DNA of 64,000 nt from the IMG/VR virus record IMGVR_UViG_3300042934_000980, positions 156,496-220,495 of that record; one strand, given 5' to 3'. Of this stretch, positions 39,825 through 48,465 are shown in pieces. The stretch is from a virus. The notes under the pieces were generated by a model that was given only the letters and a program-made list of their open reading frames with translations, was not told the DNA's origin and did not search any database. A program made the translations under genes and the position numbers. How positions within the stretch are numbered: position 1 is the first letter of the stretch; every line of letters starts with the position of its first letter.

Positions 39825-40169
39825 TTAAGCAGGTTGAGAAGTAACGTGTACTGCTGGATGGTCTTTGCGCGCTACCAGCAACATCTCAGCGCCCAAGGAC
39901 AGCAAGTGCTGAGGAGCAACGCCTGCCACCTTGCTGATCATGGTGGTGCCGTTCTCATGGTGGTAACGCGACAGGTCTTCGCCCAACACGATCCAGACAC
40001 CGGTGTTCAGGCCTTCAAACAATCCTTGGGTTTCCCCGTCGTTGAAGTGCGCCGCTTCACCCGGGGCAACATAGGCAAGCAGGGTGACCTGTTTACCGAT
40101 GTTCTCTTTGACCTTGAAAGCGCCCATGATGATCGCCCGCGCCCCTGGAAATAAATTAGATGCTCTCAT
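39825..40169 (-). CDS. Hypothetical protein (114 aa)
   Basis: A soluble beta-rich protein starting at the ATG that overlaps the 2H-phosphoesterase stop (ATGA). It has GVWIVLGEDLSRYHHENG and a His-rich end. No family recognised. Its coupling to the 2H and DHH genes suggests a related task. Confidence 0.8.
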   Translation of the reverse strand: MRASNLFPGARAIIMGAFKVKENIGKQVTLLAYVAPGEAAHFNDGETQGLFEGLNTGVWIVLGEDLSRYHHENGTTMISKVAGVAPQHLLSLGAEMLLVARKDHPAVHVTSQPA

Positions 40170-40606
40170 ACTTTACCCAGTCCGTATGCTTGGTTGGTGA
40201 AGGTCAACGCACGACCCGCCCAACCAGCCAGAGCCGACTTGAGTTTGAGGATGTCGTAATCGTTGAAGTCGTACGTCAGTGACATGTGTGGTAGGTACCC
40301 GTCGTAAGGACTTTGGTACCCCGCCTCGCGCAAACGCCGGTGTTCTTCTTGCAGTTCTTTGCTGGTCAGGTGAAAGACCAGCCCATCGCCCAGCACATCG
40401 ATCGACACCACGTACGCGGTAAACACCCGCTTAGGATCAAGCTCGGTAAAGGGCTTATCGATCTCACGCTTGCGCTTGTCGTACATCACGGTGCAGTGAA
40501 AGTCGTGGGTGGGCGCAGGGGGAATCCCAGCAGCCATCACGGCGGCCATCAGTTCGGCTTCGATGTCGTCGGTGAGTTCGACGCTGATGTAATGATAATC
40601 GGGCAT
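40166..40606 (-). CDS. 2H phosphoesterase, candidate anti-CBASS (Acb1-like)
   Basis: A 146-aa protein with the two HxT/S motifs of the 2H superfamily: His37-Cys-Thr39 (HDFHCTVMYDKRKRE) and His107-Met-Ser109 (LPHMSLTYDFNDYD). 2H enzymes cut 2',3'-cyclic or 3',5'-linked nucleotides. The length, the CTVMYxKR and PHxSLTYD contexts resemble phage anti-CBASS nuclease Acb1 as I remember it, which destroys cyclic oligonucleotide alarm signals. A tRNA- or RNA-repair role is the main alternative. It is 9 bp from the DHH phosphodiesterase gene. Confidence 0.75.
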   Translation of the reverse strand: MPDYHYISVELTDDIEAELMAAVMAAGIPPAPTHDFHCTVMYDKRKREIDKPFTELDPKRVFTAYVVSIDVLGDGLVFHLTSKELQEEHRRLREAGYQSPYDGYLPHMSLTYDFNDYDILKLKSALAGWAGRALTFTNQAYGLGKV

Positions 40607-40615
40607 AACGGTGTC

Positions 40616-41458
40616 CTAGTGACTGTTGAGTTCGACGTGGGAGAGGGGGAAACGAGGGTCGTCGAATTTCAGCTTGAAGCCCGATGCGTTCTTGTGTCCG
40701 CCGCCGCCAAAGGCTTCGGCTACCAGGTTCACGTGCTGGCCGCCGTCTTTACGGCTGCGCAAGGAGAACTGGCGTTCATCCACCCCGTCGTTATAGATAA
40801 CGGCGTAATCATTGTCCTGAGCCAGCAGGTGGCCGATCTCAGAGGCGTACATGTAAGGAGCGTTGACCACCGGCACATCTTGTCCATTGATCTTCATGCG
40901 TCGTACATTGGGCATGAACTTACCGATGTCGCTCTTTTCTTTGCGGATCAACAAAATGCCTTCTGAGATCAGTTCCATCTCAGGGCGCTTCATGATCTCG
41001 GAGAACGTCTCCAAGGACAGCGGGTAGCTGAAGGCCCCCATGGTCCAAGGTTTGGTGTTCTCCAATTTGAACTGGAACAGGTCGCGGTCCTGTACGTACA
41101 ACAGCTGCACAGGAGGGCGCTCAGAGCCAAAGAAGTAGTTCCAGGTCACCATCGCACCAGAGTGCGCTTGATCGATCTCAAACAGGCCTTCCAGGTCCTT
41201 AGCGGCGGTCTCATGGTGGTCCAAGATCACCACGTTGTTGTGCTGCATCAATTGCACAATCTGGTCGCGCTTGTAGCTGAAGTCGACCAAGTAGATGGTG
41301 CAACCGGTCAGTCCCTCAGGAACAGGGTGACCGTATTGTGCTGCGTGGAACTCCACCACGCCTGGGCCAAAGAATTGCTCAACCACCCAGGCAGAGGCGG
41401 CGCCGTCCAGGCAGTTAGCGTGGTAGATACATACCACACGATTATTTTCCTGAGTCAT
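40616..41458 (-). CDS. DHH/DHHA1 phosphodiesterase (NrnA/oligonucleotide hydrolase-like)
   Basis: A 280-aa protein with the DHH metal motifs: His13-Asn15-Asp18 (IYHANCLDGAAS), Asp59 (LVDFSY) and the Asp80-His81-His82 triad (VILDHHETA). A C-terminal DHHA1 substrate domain has the GGGGHKNASGF signature. Relatives cut short RNA (nano-RNases), pAp, or linear and cyclic dinucleotides, with Mn. The operon with the 2H enzyme suggests joint nucleotide breakdown. AAGGGG precedes the ATG. Confidence 0.9.
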   Translation of the reverse strand: MTQENNRVVCIYHANCLDGAASAWVVEQFFGPGVVEFHAAQYGHPVPEGLTGCTIYLVDFSYKRDQIVQLMQHNNVVILDHHETAAKDLEGLFEIDQAHSGAMVTWNYFFGSERPPVQLLYVQDRDLFQFKLENTKPWTMGAFSYPLSLETFSEIMKRPEMELISEGILLIRKEKSDIGKFMPNVRRMKINGQDVPVVNAPYMYASEIGHLLAQDNDYAVIYNDGVDERQFSLRSRKDGGQHVNLVAEAFGGGGHKNASGFKLKFDDPRFPLSHVELNSH

Positions 41459-41480
41459 AAACCCGTCCCCTTGTGAGGAT

Positions 41481-41524
41481 TAAGAAAGTCAATTGTCCAA
41501 TACAATTTGTAAAAGACTTTCTTA
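41481..41524 (-). terminator. Hairpin terminator
   Basis: TAAGAAAGTC and GACTTTCTTA with an inner AATTGT/ACAATT pairing, just after the stop of the 41538-42287 gene and before the DHH gene's start. Confidence 0.55.
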
Positions 41525-41537
41525 GCCCTTTCATTGT

Positions 41538-42287
41538 TCAGTTAACGTCGATAATGTCGAGGCAACGAAACACGCCAAAGGGAGAGTTAAACTCTGCGGA
41601 CAACCGGTTTGCTTCTTCTATTGCCTGGGCTTTGGTGGCGTGGCGGTACGGGGCTTTGGTAAAGACTGCCACCCCGTTAGTGGCTACCCGGCCAATCACG
41701 TAACGACCCAGTGTCTTGCCGTAACTGGGCTTGGCTTTGTTAGCCGCCACGATGACCAGTTTGCGCTGATACATCAGAAAACCTTTCCAGCGCTCCGCCA
41801 CCCACTGGACGATGTAGTGACCGCGTTCGTCCTTGGCCAAGTCCTTGGGGTCCAGCAGCACGTCTTCGTGCAGCAGGTTTTCAAACTCAGCCTGCAGGTT
41901 GGAATCCGAGGATGGCTTGTAGCTGTCTACGGGCACGCTCGGCTGGCTGCGTTTATCCAGCCTGCGTTGGTACGCCGAACGGTAATCCAACGGAATCCCG
42001 ACCACGTAAGGGTGGTTGCTGTCCTCTTCAGGCACAAACACCATGGCCGGTACATCGTCCTTGGCGTTAGGTCCTACGCGCTCATAGAGCACCTGTACGG
42101 CCTCCATTAACGCACCCGTGACATTCGGCTGGCCTGGATCGCCCACGTTGGTCAGTTGGGCTGCCCGCTTGTTGACCCACTGCGGATCAATGGCGCGAAA
42201 CGCAACAGGCTCTGACAATAAGAAGTCCTGTTCGGCTGGGGGGTTTTCCGTCAGCATGTCTTCGACGGTATTGTTTGTTCTTTCCAT
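41538..42287 (-). CDS. Hypothetical protein (249 aa), weak EPSxF-like start
   Basis: Residues 24-38 read LSEPVAFRAIDPQWVNKR, a loose form of the EP-x-x-F...W motif. The rest is unassigned; the C-terminal 70 residues contain KPSYGKTLGRYVIGRV and an ATKAQAIEEANRLSAEF helix. AAGGGA precedes the ATG. It is the last gene of the operon from 48.4 kb. Confidence 0.8.
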   Translation of the reverse strand: MERTNNTVEDMLTENPPAEQDFLLSEPVAFRAIDPQWVNKRAAQLTNVGDPGQPNVTGALMEAVQVLYERVGPNAKDDVPAMVFVPEEDSNHPYVVGIPLDYRSAYQRRLDKRSQPSVPVDSYKPSSDSNLQAEFENLLHEDVLLDPKDLAKDERGHYIVQWVAERWKGFLMYQRKLVIVAANKAKPSYGKTLGRYVIGRVATNGVAVFTKAPYRHATKAQAIEEANRLSAEFNSPFGVFRCLDIIDVN

Positions 42288-42289
42288 TA

Positions 42290-42559
42290 CTACATGTCCC
42301 TTGCGAAAAACTCAGTGATGGTCGACGGCACCTCACTAGTATCGTGAAGTTCGGCCTCAATGATAAAACCGTTACTGATTCGTACCCTGTACGTGGAACC
42401 TGGTTCCCGGGCCGGAAGAATAACAATGTACTCCCGGTTACCGGTGATTCCAAGCACGGTGTCCATAACGTGCGCATCCACTTCTTTACCGACATCAAAA
42501 CCTGGACGTTTAAGGTAGAACCATTTTTCTTTGTGTTGGTAGAACTTGTACGTAGCCAT
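42290..42559 (-). CDS. Hypothetical beta-rich protein (89 aa)
   Basis: Small protein with alternating strands (TYKFYQHKEKWFYLKRPG, REYIVILPAREPG, YRVRISNGFI). No family recognised. Weak ribosome site; 2 bp from both neighbours, so it is firmly in the operon. Confidence 0.8.
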   Translation of the reverse strand: MATYKFYQHKEKWFYLKRPGFDVGKEVDAHVMDTVLGITGNREYIVILPAREPGSTYRVRISNGFIIEAELHDTSEVPSTITEFFARDM

Positions 42560-42561
42560 GT

Positions 42562-42825
42562 TCAGTCTTTTAACTCACGCTTAAAGATTCGGTCATGCAA
42601 CTTCATGGACGACACCATTCCAAAGGCAGCCCCTGTCCCTGCACTGAACATGACCGTCCAATCGCCTTTTACCACCAAGGCGATCGCGGCCACTTCAAAA
42701 GCGGCCATGAAGTAGGAGGTGAAGAACACCGACTTGACGTGGTTGCCGATGACGTTCTTGTGCTGAAACCCTTTAAGGAAGACAGCACAGAACGAGACAA
42801 CAAAACTCAGTGCGTATAACCACAC
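42562..42825 (-). CDS. Small multi-pass membrane protein (87 aa)
   Basis: A GTG at 42825 is the likely start: it lies 1 nt after the previous stop and 7-8 nt after AGGAG. The upstream ATG-started frame overlaps that gene by 170 bp. Three hydrophobic segments: WLYALSFVVSFCAVFL, FFTSYFMAAFEVAAIALVV and VMFSAGTGAAFGMV, then a charged tail (RIFKRELKD). Holin-like size, but unproven. Confidence 0.78.
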   Translation of the reverse strand: MWLYALSFVVSFCAVFLKGFQHKNVIGNHVKSVFFTSYFMAAFEVAAIALVVKGDWTVMFSAGTGAAFGMVSSMKLHDRIFKRELKD

Positions 42826-42826
42826 G

Positions 42827-43114
42827 TTACTTCTCCTCATCCTGAGGGGGATTGCAGTCGTGGTAACTTTCCTCAAGAAGCTTGGGGTCCCAAGGAATAC
42901 GCCCCTCCAGCATCTTCTCACGCTCTGTGAGCTCTGCCACAGGCTTACGACCCTCAGCCTTACGCCAAACCTTATCCAGCTCAGCCATGTGACCATCTAG
43001 GGTTTGTACCTTCACCCCGTTGGTCTTAGGTTTTGGTGGATCTAGGTGCAGCTCCAACGCGTGACTACCCGGCATCATGAGGGTGCCATCTTTGTAACGA
43101 ACAGGCTTAGCCAT
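42827..43114 (-). CDS. Hypothetical protein (95 aa)
   Basis: Basic start (MAKPVRYKDGTLMMPG), GGAG before the ATG. The C-terminal third (EREKMLEGRIPWDP, NPPQDEEK) is charged. No family recognised. Overlaps the preceding gene by 8 bp. Confidence 0.8.
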   Translation of the reverse strand: MAKPVRYKDGTLMMPGSHALELHLDPPKPKTNGVKVQTLDGHMAELDKVWRKAEGRKPVAELTEREKMLEGRIPWDPKLLEESYHDCNPPQDEEK

Positions 43115-43484
43115 GATCTGGTCTCCGTGGTACGGCGGGTTGAATGTGGAAGAAGAACGGTGTCAACCCTTTCCTCTCGCGCATCTGGTTCATCGTGAGT
43201 GTGAGACTGTTACTGGTGGGTTCAATGAACACGATCTCAAACCCTTCGGCGTCATTACTAAAGATCATGTCCATCGGATCTTCTTTGATAACCTTGAAGT
43301 AGGAGACTGCAAGCATCTCAATCCCCTCGTTAAGGTCGACGACAGCTTGATCGAAGGTTGGCCACTTTTCTGGCCATGCACCAGCTTGCTGAAGTTCTTT
43401 GAAGAATACCAACCCAGGCTCAATGGTCTTGCGCTTCTGATCTTCCAAGAGAAACTCTTGGAAGGGAATCGCTTTAGGTAGCAT
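43107..43484 (-). CDS. Hypothetical protein (125 aa)
   Basis: Mixed alpha/beta protein (FQEFLLEDQKRKTIEPG, EGFEIVFIEPTSNSLTL). GAGGG precedes the ATG, 2 bp after the RNase H stop. It might act with RNase H, but nothing in the sequence shows how. Confidence 0.8.
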   Translation of the reverse strand: MLPKAIPFQEFLLEDQKRKTIEPGLVFFKELQQAGAWPEKWPTFDQAVVDLNEGIEMLAVSYFKVIKEDPMDMIFSNDAEGFEIVFIEPTSNSLTLTMNQMRERKGLTPFFFHIQPAVPRRPDHG

Positions 43485-43486
43485 GG

Positions 43487-43966
43487 TCAGACCCTCGTGT
43501 ATTCGATGTCGTGGACTTCGGGTTTGGCGGCGGCCTCTTTGGCCAGCCGGTCCGCTTCCTCGTTCTCCGGAATACCGGAGTGCGCCTTCACCTTGATGAA
43601 CTTAACCTTGTTTGCCCGCAGCAACTCGTTGAGGATCATCCACAGGTCTTTGTTCTTGACCATGGCACCGTCGCGGGTTAGCCAGTCATTGCGGTACCAG
43701 TTCTTCACCCACTTGGTAGACCCGTCAATGGTGTACTGGGAGTCCGTGTAGATATTGATCCGGGCGTTAGGACCAAACTCTTCGAGTGTGGCAATCACCG
43801 CCATCATTTCCATGCGGTTGTTGGTGGTCAGGAAATAGCCTTTTGAGAGTGTGACCTTAGTGTCTCCGCATCTCACTATCGCCGCATAACCACCAGGTCC
43901 TGGGTTACCGAGGGCACTGCCGTCGGTATGGACTTCATACACGATCGGTTCTTTCTTTTTCGTCAT
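43487..43966 (-). CDS. rnhA: Ribonuclease H (type I)
   Basis: A 159-aa RNase HI with all catalytic residues: Asp15 (VHTDGSALGNPGPGG), Glu53 (NNRMEMMA), Asp75 (IYTDSQY), His129 (KAHSG) and Asp139 (NEEADRLAKEAA). It removes RNA from RNA-DNA hybrids, such as replication primers. The ATG at 43966 forms a TAATG overlap with the upstream stop. It is in the same operon as the DNA ligase, a natural pair for Okazaki-fragment maturation. Confidence 0.95.
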   Translation of the reverse strand: MTKKKEPIVYEVHTDGSALGNPGPGGYAAIVRCGDTKVTLSKGYFLTTNNRMEMMAVIATLEEFGPNARINIYTDSQYTIDGSTKWVKNWYRNDWLTRDGAMVKNKDLWMILNELLRANKVKFIKVKAHSGIPENEEADRLAKEAAAKPEVHDIEYTRV

Positions 43967-44946
43967 TAGCACACCGCGCTTAGTCGTAGATATTCTCTAG
44001 TGTTGATTTGTTTGATTACTTTAAGCCTGGACTGAATGCACTCTTCCACGTACTCAAGGATGGAGTCCAAGTGTTGTTCGCCCTTGATCTTGAGCTGATG
44101 GGTCAACCAATCATCAAATGCACCGGCTGGGGCGTTATAGGGTACTCCAAGGTCAACGCTGTCTTCAACTGTTACCCAAAAGTTGTCGTCGCTCTGACTG
44201 TCTTTAATCACGACCAAGTTAAAAGAGGGCAAGGTAATGATAAAGTGATCAAACTTGTTTCTAAGTTCTACATTCGGGAAATTACCCGTAAAGTGCTCTA
44301 GTCGGGTTCTTACCAACGTCACGTTGGATCCACTGGCCAGCCAAACATCGTCCAGCGAGGTGCGACCTAAGAAGATAGCCTCTCCAGTTATAGAGACGTC
44401 AGACAGACCGCACTTGATTATCTCAACCGTGCCACCTTCCTTTATATCAATCTGTACATCGAACAGCGTGGAGTCCACCACTACCCCAGGACCGTCTATG
44501 GAGACGCTGTGCGCCCGTACGTCATGGAACTGAATACCTTTGGCAGCTGGATTATTGTACCCCCGAACAGAGGAGAGACGACTGCCGATTACGTCACAGT
44601 CTTCCAGTCTGCAGGCCTCAATATCGGCCGCCCCAAAGAACGTTACGTTAGTCAAGTCCGAGCATTGAACTTTAAGCACACTTTCCAAGACGGGCGGGGC
44701 GCTGGGGTCATTATTGTAGTTTTCTATCACACCTTCCTCAATCCAGCGCTTGATAAAGCTGTCCGACTTCAAGGAGATCGTGCAATCCCCGTTCAGATAG
44801 ATCTTGACAGGATGATCCAAGATCGTTAGGTCATACTGCTCGTTCAGCCCTCGGTTGTACGGCATGTGCAATTCTAAACGCTCTGAGACAGTGGGGGTCA
44901 GTTTAACTCCATCCATCCATACACCCGTTTCTTTGTCGGTTTCCAT
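43966..44946 (-). CDS. Beta-helix-like protein A (326 aa)
   Basis: The ATG at 44946 (METDKETGVWMDG) follows GGAG. The middle has short strand repeats of right-handed beta-helix type (DLTNVTFFGAADIEACRLED, VGTVEIIKCGLSDVSITG in pattern). The C-terminus (LRNKFDHFIITLP, SRLKVIKQINTREYLRL) aligns with beta-helix protein B (ILNKFNYLSLDTP, SRLKVIQLIDEAKQLVRD). No catalytic motif. It may be a structural or DNA-mimic protein; unknown. Confidence 0.8.
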   Translation of the reverse strand: METDKETGVWMDGVKLTPTVSERLELHMPYNRGLNEQYDLTILDHPVKIYLNGDCTISLKSDSFIKRWIEEGVIENYNNDPSAPPVLESVLKVQCSDLTNVTFFGAADIEACRLEDCDVIGSRLSSVRGYNNPAAKGIQFHDVRAHSVSIDGPGVVVDSTLFDVQIDIKEGGTVEIIKCGLSDVSITGEAIFLGRTSLDDVWLASGSNVTLVRTRLEHFTGNFPNVELRNKFDHFIITLPSFNLVVIKDSQSDDNFWVTVEDSVDLGVPYNAPAGAFDDWLTHQLKIKGEQHLDSILEYVEECIQSRLKVIKQINTREYLRLSAVC

Positions 44947-45012
44947 CTCTACTCCAATCAAAAATAAGGTTAGCCTCCGCCAGGGGGTTAGCCTGACGGA
45001 GGACATTAACGG

Positions 45013-46389
45013 TTAGGCGGAATACATGTCGTCCCACGCGTGGTTTTTTGCACCGACATCACGCACCAATTGCTTGGCTTCGTCGATCAGCTGGATCACC
45101 TTCAGGCGCGACATCACCGACTCGGTCAGGTAGTTGGCAAAACTGCGGGTGATCGAGGTCTCAGCCACCGGGAAGCCTTCTTCGTCGATGGACATGACCC
45201 CTGAGATGACTTTGCGCACCTCCTCAATGGTGCAGTTAAGCTTAAGGCGCTGCAGGTTGTACACCGACGTCCCCAAGTCAAACTCGCGATTAGACGCACG
45301 CACCAGGAACATTTTGCTGGCGGGGGTGTCCAACGACAGGTAGTTGAACTTGTTGAGGATGTGGATGGTCTTGCCCGAGAACATCAGGTTGTTGAACACA
45401 CTGTACTTGATCAGCAGTTCAGCTTCCGAACGCACGGTGCAGCTACCCAAGTTGACGTTCTTAAGCGTCATGCGGGTGCCCGACAGAGTGGTCTTGTCCA
45501 GATAGGACCGACTAGCGCTGGTAAAGCCGCTGGCTTCGATGGTGCAGCGGTTGAACTGGCATTCCAGGTACGAACCTTGGGTGATCATCGAATTGACCAC
45601 CGTGGTGCGTTTGAATTGCGACTCCGACACAGTCGCTCGGGATTTGATCGATTCGATCTTTTTACCGCTTATTTCCCACGGCTTGTCCACTGCGTGGTCG
45701 GCAAAGAGACCGTTATACCCGTACCCGTGAGGCGTTACGACGTCTTCGGTTGCAATCAGCGCGCTGCTATTGAGCAGGTTCTTCTGGGAGATAACGTTGA
45801 TCAACGCCGCTTCCCCCACGACGGTGTCATCGGTGCTCGACGAGTTAACCAGCGCCATTATGCTTTTGCGTGCCGCTACTGAGCCACCTTCGAAACCAAA
45901 TCGGTTACGTCTATTTTCCTTGATGTTGAGTTCCACGCTCGATTCATCGTCGAGCAGGTAGTAGTTTTGGTTAACCCCCACCTTGACGCTGAACAGTTTG
46001 AATTCCCGGTCGCTTACCCGGTAGCCGTGAGTGCCTGGCAGGTGGATGGCCTCGCCCAGTTCTTTGATGTAGATGGAGGTGAGGTCGGTTTTGATGCCGG
46101 TGGCGATCGGTTCGATTTCAACGCCATCAACGGTGACAGTACCCAGCTTACGGTTCATACCACGCCCCGCTGCTTTAAGGATGCGTTCTGCGTTCTGGAT
46201 TTGGCGATCGGTTGGTGAAGCGTCAACAGGCTGGGCTTCTTCAACCTTGTGGGCCGCCCCTGGAAGCTTGATGGAGACAACGGTGTCATCCGGTTCACCG
46301 CCGAAGGCTTGCTTGACCTCAGGTGTTACAACAAGGTCTTTGACTTTGCCCGTGGTCACGGTGGCGGTTTTCTTTTCCGGTTTACTCAT
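45013..46389 (-). CDS. Beta-helix-like protein B (458 aa)
   Basis: A charged, Ala-rich N-terminal 80 residues, then a globular part. Residues about 245-345 have repeats of S/TxF...C/V type (SESQFKRTTVVNSM, GSYLECQFNRCTIEASGF, LKNVNLGSCTVRSEA), i.e. a pentapeptide-like or beta-helix stack. The C-terminal 130 residues are shared with protein A. AGGGG precedes the ATG, which overlaps the ligase stop by ATGA. Function unknown. Confidence 0.8.
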   Translation of the reverse strand: MSKPEKKTATVTTGKVKDLVVTPEVKQAFGGEPDDTVVSIKLPGAAHKVEEAQPVDASPTDRQIQNAERILKAAGRGMNRKLGTVTVDGVEIEPIATGIKTDLTSIYIKELGEAIHLPGTHGYRVSDREFKLFSVKVGVNQNYYLLDDESSVELNIKENRRNRFGFEGGSVAARKSIMALVNSSSTDDTVVGEAALINVISQKNLLNSSALIATEDVVTPHGYGYNGLFADHAVDKPWEISGKKIESIKSRATVSESQFKRTTVVNSMITQGSYLECQFNRCTIEASGFTSASRSYLDKTTLSGTRMTLKNVNLGSCTVRSEAELLIKYSVFNNLMFSGKTIHILNKFNYLSLDTPASKMFLVRASNREFDLGTSVYNLQRLKLNCTIEEVRKVISGVMSIDEEGFPVAETSITRSFANYLTESVMSRLKVIQLIDEAKQLVRDVGAKNHAWDDMYSA

Positions 46390-48377
46390 TGTACTGCCCC
46401 TGTTTTGAGAATGGTGATGAGAGCGTCAATGCTCGATGCATCGGTTGCGTTGATCGTAGGAATACTGAGCTCGGTAGCCTTAAGTACTTTGCTCTGCCCC
46501 GCCTTTTCCCCGATCAACAGGTAGTTACAGTCTTTGGTCAATTTATCAACCAGCTCGATACCATGGTCGGCGAAGTAATCAATCAATTCTTCGCGCGATT
46601 GCCCCAAGGTGCCGGTGATGCACACCTTAAGTTCGTTGCTGGCCGGAACGGTGTAATCGATCTTGAGCAGATTGATCAACCCTACCGCATTGGTGACAAA
46701 GTCTTGGCTTTCAAAGCTTAGACTGATCGGGATGGCAATGCCTGCCGAAATCCCGGGAACCTTTTGCAGTTCTTGCGGTTTAGCCAGCCAGTCCAGCAAA
46801 CGCTGACCTTCGTGGTTTTGCTGCACCTGTTCCCACTTGGGGATGTGCGCTGCCAGTTTCTTGGCTCGCACCAAGTCCACGTTAGGTAAGCCCAACGCTT
46901 TGATCACCACATGCACCGGGACCGGGTTGTTCTTGATCGCTTGGATGCGCTCGTAAACTTTCTCCGGCACGGCGGTGAATGGCAGCAGTAAGACGTCCAT
47001 CGGGTATTGGATAAACTTGTTTTCCACCAACGCCGCCAACGTCACCGGACCCAGCCCGTCAATGTCCAACGTGCGCTTGTGCACCAGGTTAATGCACCGG
47101 CCGATCAGTTGCGCCGGGCAGTCGGTAAGGTTGGTGCAGATCAGGTCCGCACTTTGTTTACCCACCCGCACTTCCAATACACAGCCGCAGCTTGGGCAAT
47201 CTTCAGGGTGCTTAAGCACCGGGCCTTTACCACCCTCGATCACCCGGTTAAGCCGTGGGATAACGTCCCCGTTGCGGGTAATCCCCACCACCGACCCCTT
47301 ACGCAGCTCCAGCGCAATGAATTGCTTGTAGTTGTCCAGGTTCGCCCGGGTACAGGTCACACCCCCGATGATCACAGGACGGTAGAGAGCCACCGGAATA
47401 ACCCGCCCGGTTGCAGCTGTCGACCACACCACGTCTTCCAGCGTACTGACTTCTTCCACGTCTGGGAACTTGTACGCGATGCCCCAGTTGGGGTACCGGT
47501 TGTTGACCCCCAGCTCTTTTTGCAAGGCAAAGCTGTTGGCCCGCACCACCACCCCGTCCATGGGAACGTTTGGATGCCGTGCATTGTTCTTCATATCGTC
47601 GGGATGACGGATTTGTGGCGGAGCCATGAAGCCTTGGTTGATGCACCACGTGCGCTGCTCTTCATAGGTATCAAACCACACATCACTCATCCAGTAAGCG
47701 GCAAATTGCAACTTACCCATGATGGCTGGGTCTTGGTTATCCGGCAGGGCGCGGATCCAGCCGCTGACCGCGTTACGTGGGGTGGCCTTCTGTTTAACCG
47801 AAGTTTCGTTGTACCGGTGGAAGTCATCCAGCAGGACAAACGCTTCACCACGAATGGCGATGTCCACATCAAACAGTTCGCCGTTGTCACCTTTGAGCGT
47901 ACGGGGGATGTACGCAAAGAGTGGCAAGGCGTGCATGACGTCTTCACCAATCAACCCATCCCCTCGGGTGGCCATGGCTACCAATCTACCGCGGGTGTAG
48001 ACCAGCTCCAACGCCAACCCATCAATCTTGGCGTCTTTGAACAGTTGTTCGTCGGTCAGCTTCTTGCTTTCCTGCCACTTGTCCACCGCTTCCAGCGTCA
48101 GGGCCTTCTTAAGGCTCAGCATGGGGTGATCGAACTTTACCGCGGTCAAACCCTGGTTGGTCGGTTCATGGATCGGCACAGGCTTCTGAGCGGTCTCAAA
48201 CAGCTCGGCAATCTCGGGGTGGTTTTCAGCCAACACCTCAAAACGTTCCACCAGCTCGTCATAGACGTGGTTGGGGACCTCTTGGGTGTCTTTGTTAAAG
48301 TACAGGTCGGCGTGATGAGTGATCTGCCGGTTGAGGTCATGCATTTCCTCGTAGACAGTTTTGTATTCAGGTTTCAT
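46386..48377 (-). CDS. ligA: NAD-dependent DNA ligase
   Basis: A 663-aa LigA relative. The adenylation motif Lys117-Ile-Asp-Gly (KDAKIDGLALEL) and TRGDGLIGEDV follow an N-terminal Ia-like domain. Then an OB fold, a four-Cys zinc finger (CPSCGCVLEV and CTNLTDCPAQ), helix-hairpin-helix repeats and a BRCT domain (KVCITGTLGQSREELIDYF). All domains are present, so it is probably active, joining 5'-phosphate/3'-OH nicks with NAD+. The ATG at 48377 is preferred over a TTG 9 nt upstream. Confidence 0.96.
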   Translation of the reverse strand: MKPEYKTVYEEMHDLNRQITHHADLYFNKDTQEVPNHVYDELVERFEVLAENHPEIAELFETAQKPVPIHEPTNQGLTAVKFDHPMLSLKKALTLEAVDKWQESKKLTDEQLFKDAKIDGLALELVYTRGRLVAMATRGDGLIGEDVMHALPLFAYIPRTLKGDNGELFDVDIAIRGEAFVLLDDFHRYNETSVKQKATPRNAVSGWIRALPDNQDPAIMGKLQFAAYWMSDVWFDTYEEQRTWCINQGFMAPPQIRHPDDMKNNARHPNVPMDGVVVRANSFALQKELGVNNRYPNWGIAYKFPDVEEVSTLEDVVWSTAATGRVIPVALYRPVIIGGVTCTRANLDNYKQFIALELRKGSVVGITRNGDVIPRLNRVIEGGKGPVLKHPEDCPSCGCVLEVRVGKQSADLICTNLTDCPAQLIGRCINLVHKRTLDIDGLGPVTLAALVENKFIQYPMDVLLLPFTAVPEKVYERIQAIKNNPVPVHVVIKALGLPNVDLVRAKKLAAHIPKWEQVQQNHEGQRLLDWLAKPQELQKVPGISAGIAIPISLSFESQDFVTNAVGLINLLKIDYTVPASNELKVCITGTLGQSREELIDYFADHGIELVDKLTKDCNYLLIGEKAGQSKVLKATELSIPTINATDASSIDALITILKTGAVQ

Positions 48378-48415
48378 GGTGTTCAAGACCTTTGAAAAAT
48401 GAGAAAGCGGAATAA

Positions 48416-48463
48416 ACCCTAGGTAACCGGGATAGGCCTAAACCTACCCCAGTCCCTAGGTCA
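48416..48463 (-). terminator. Imperfect hairpin terminator
   Basis: CCTAGGTAACCGGGATAGG pairs imperfectly with CCTACCCCAGTCCCTAGG, after the 48466-48906 stop on the minus strand. Confidence 0.5.
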
Positions 48464-48465
48464 CT

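Noticed and set aside
47007-48395. Plus-strand open frame of 462 codons opposite the ligase
   Set aside because: The minus strand encodes a complete NAD-dependent ligase with all motifs. The plus-strand frame is a mirror effect.
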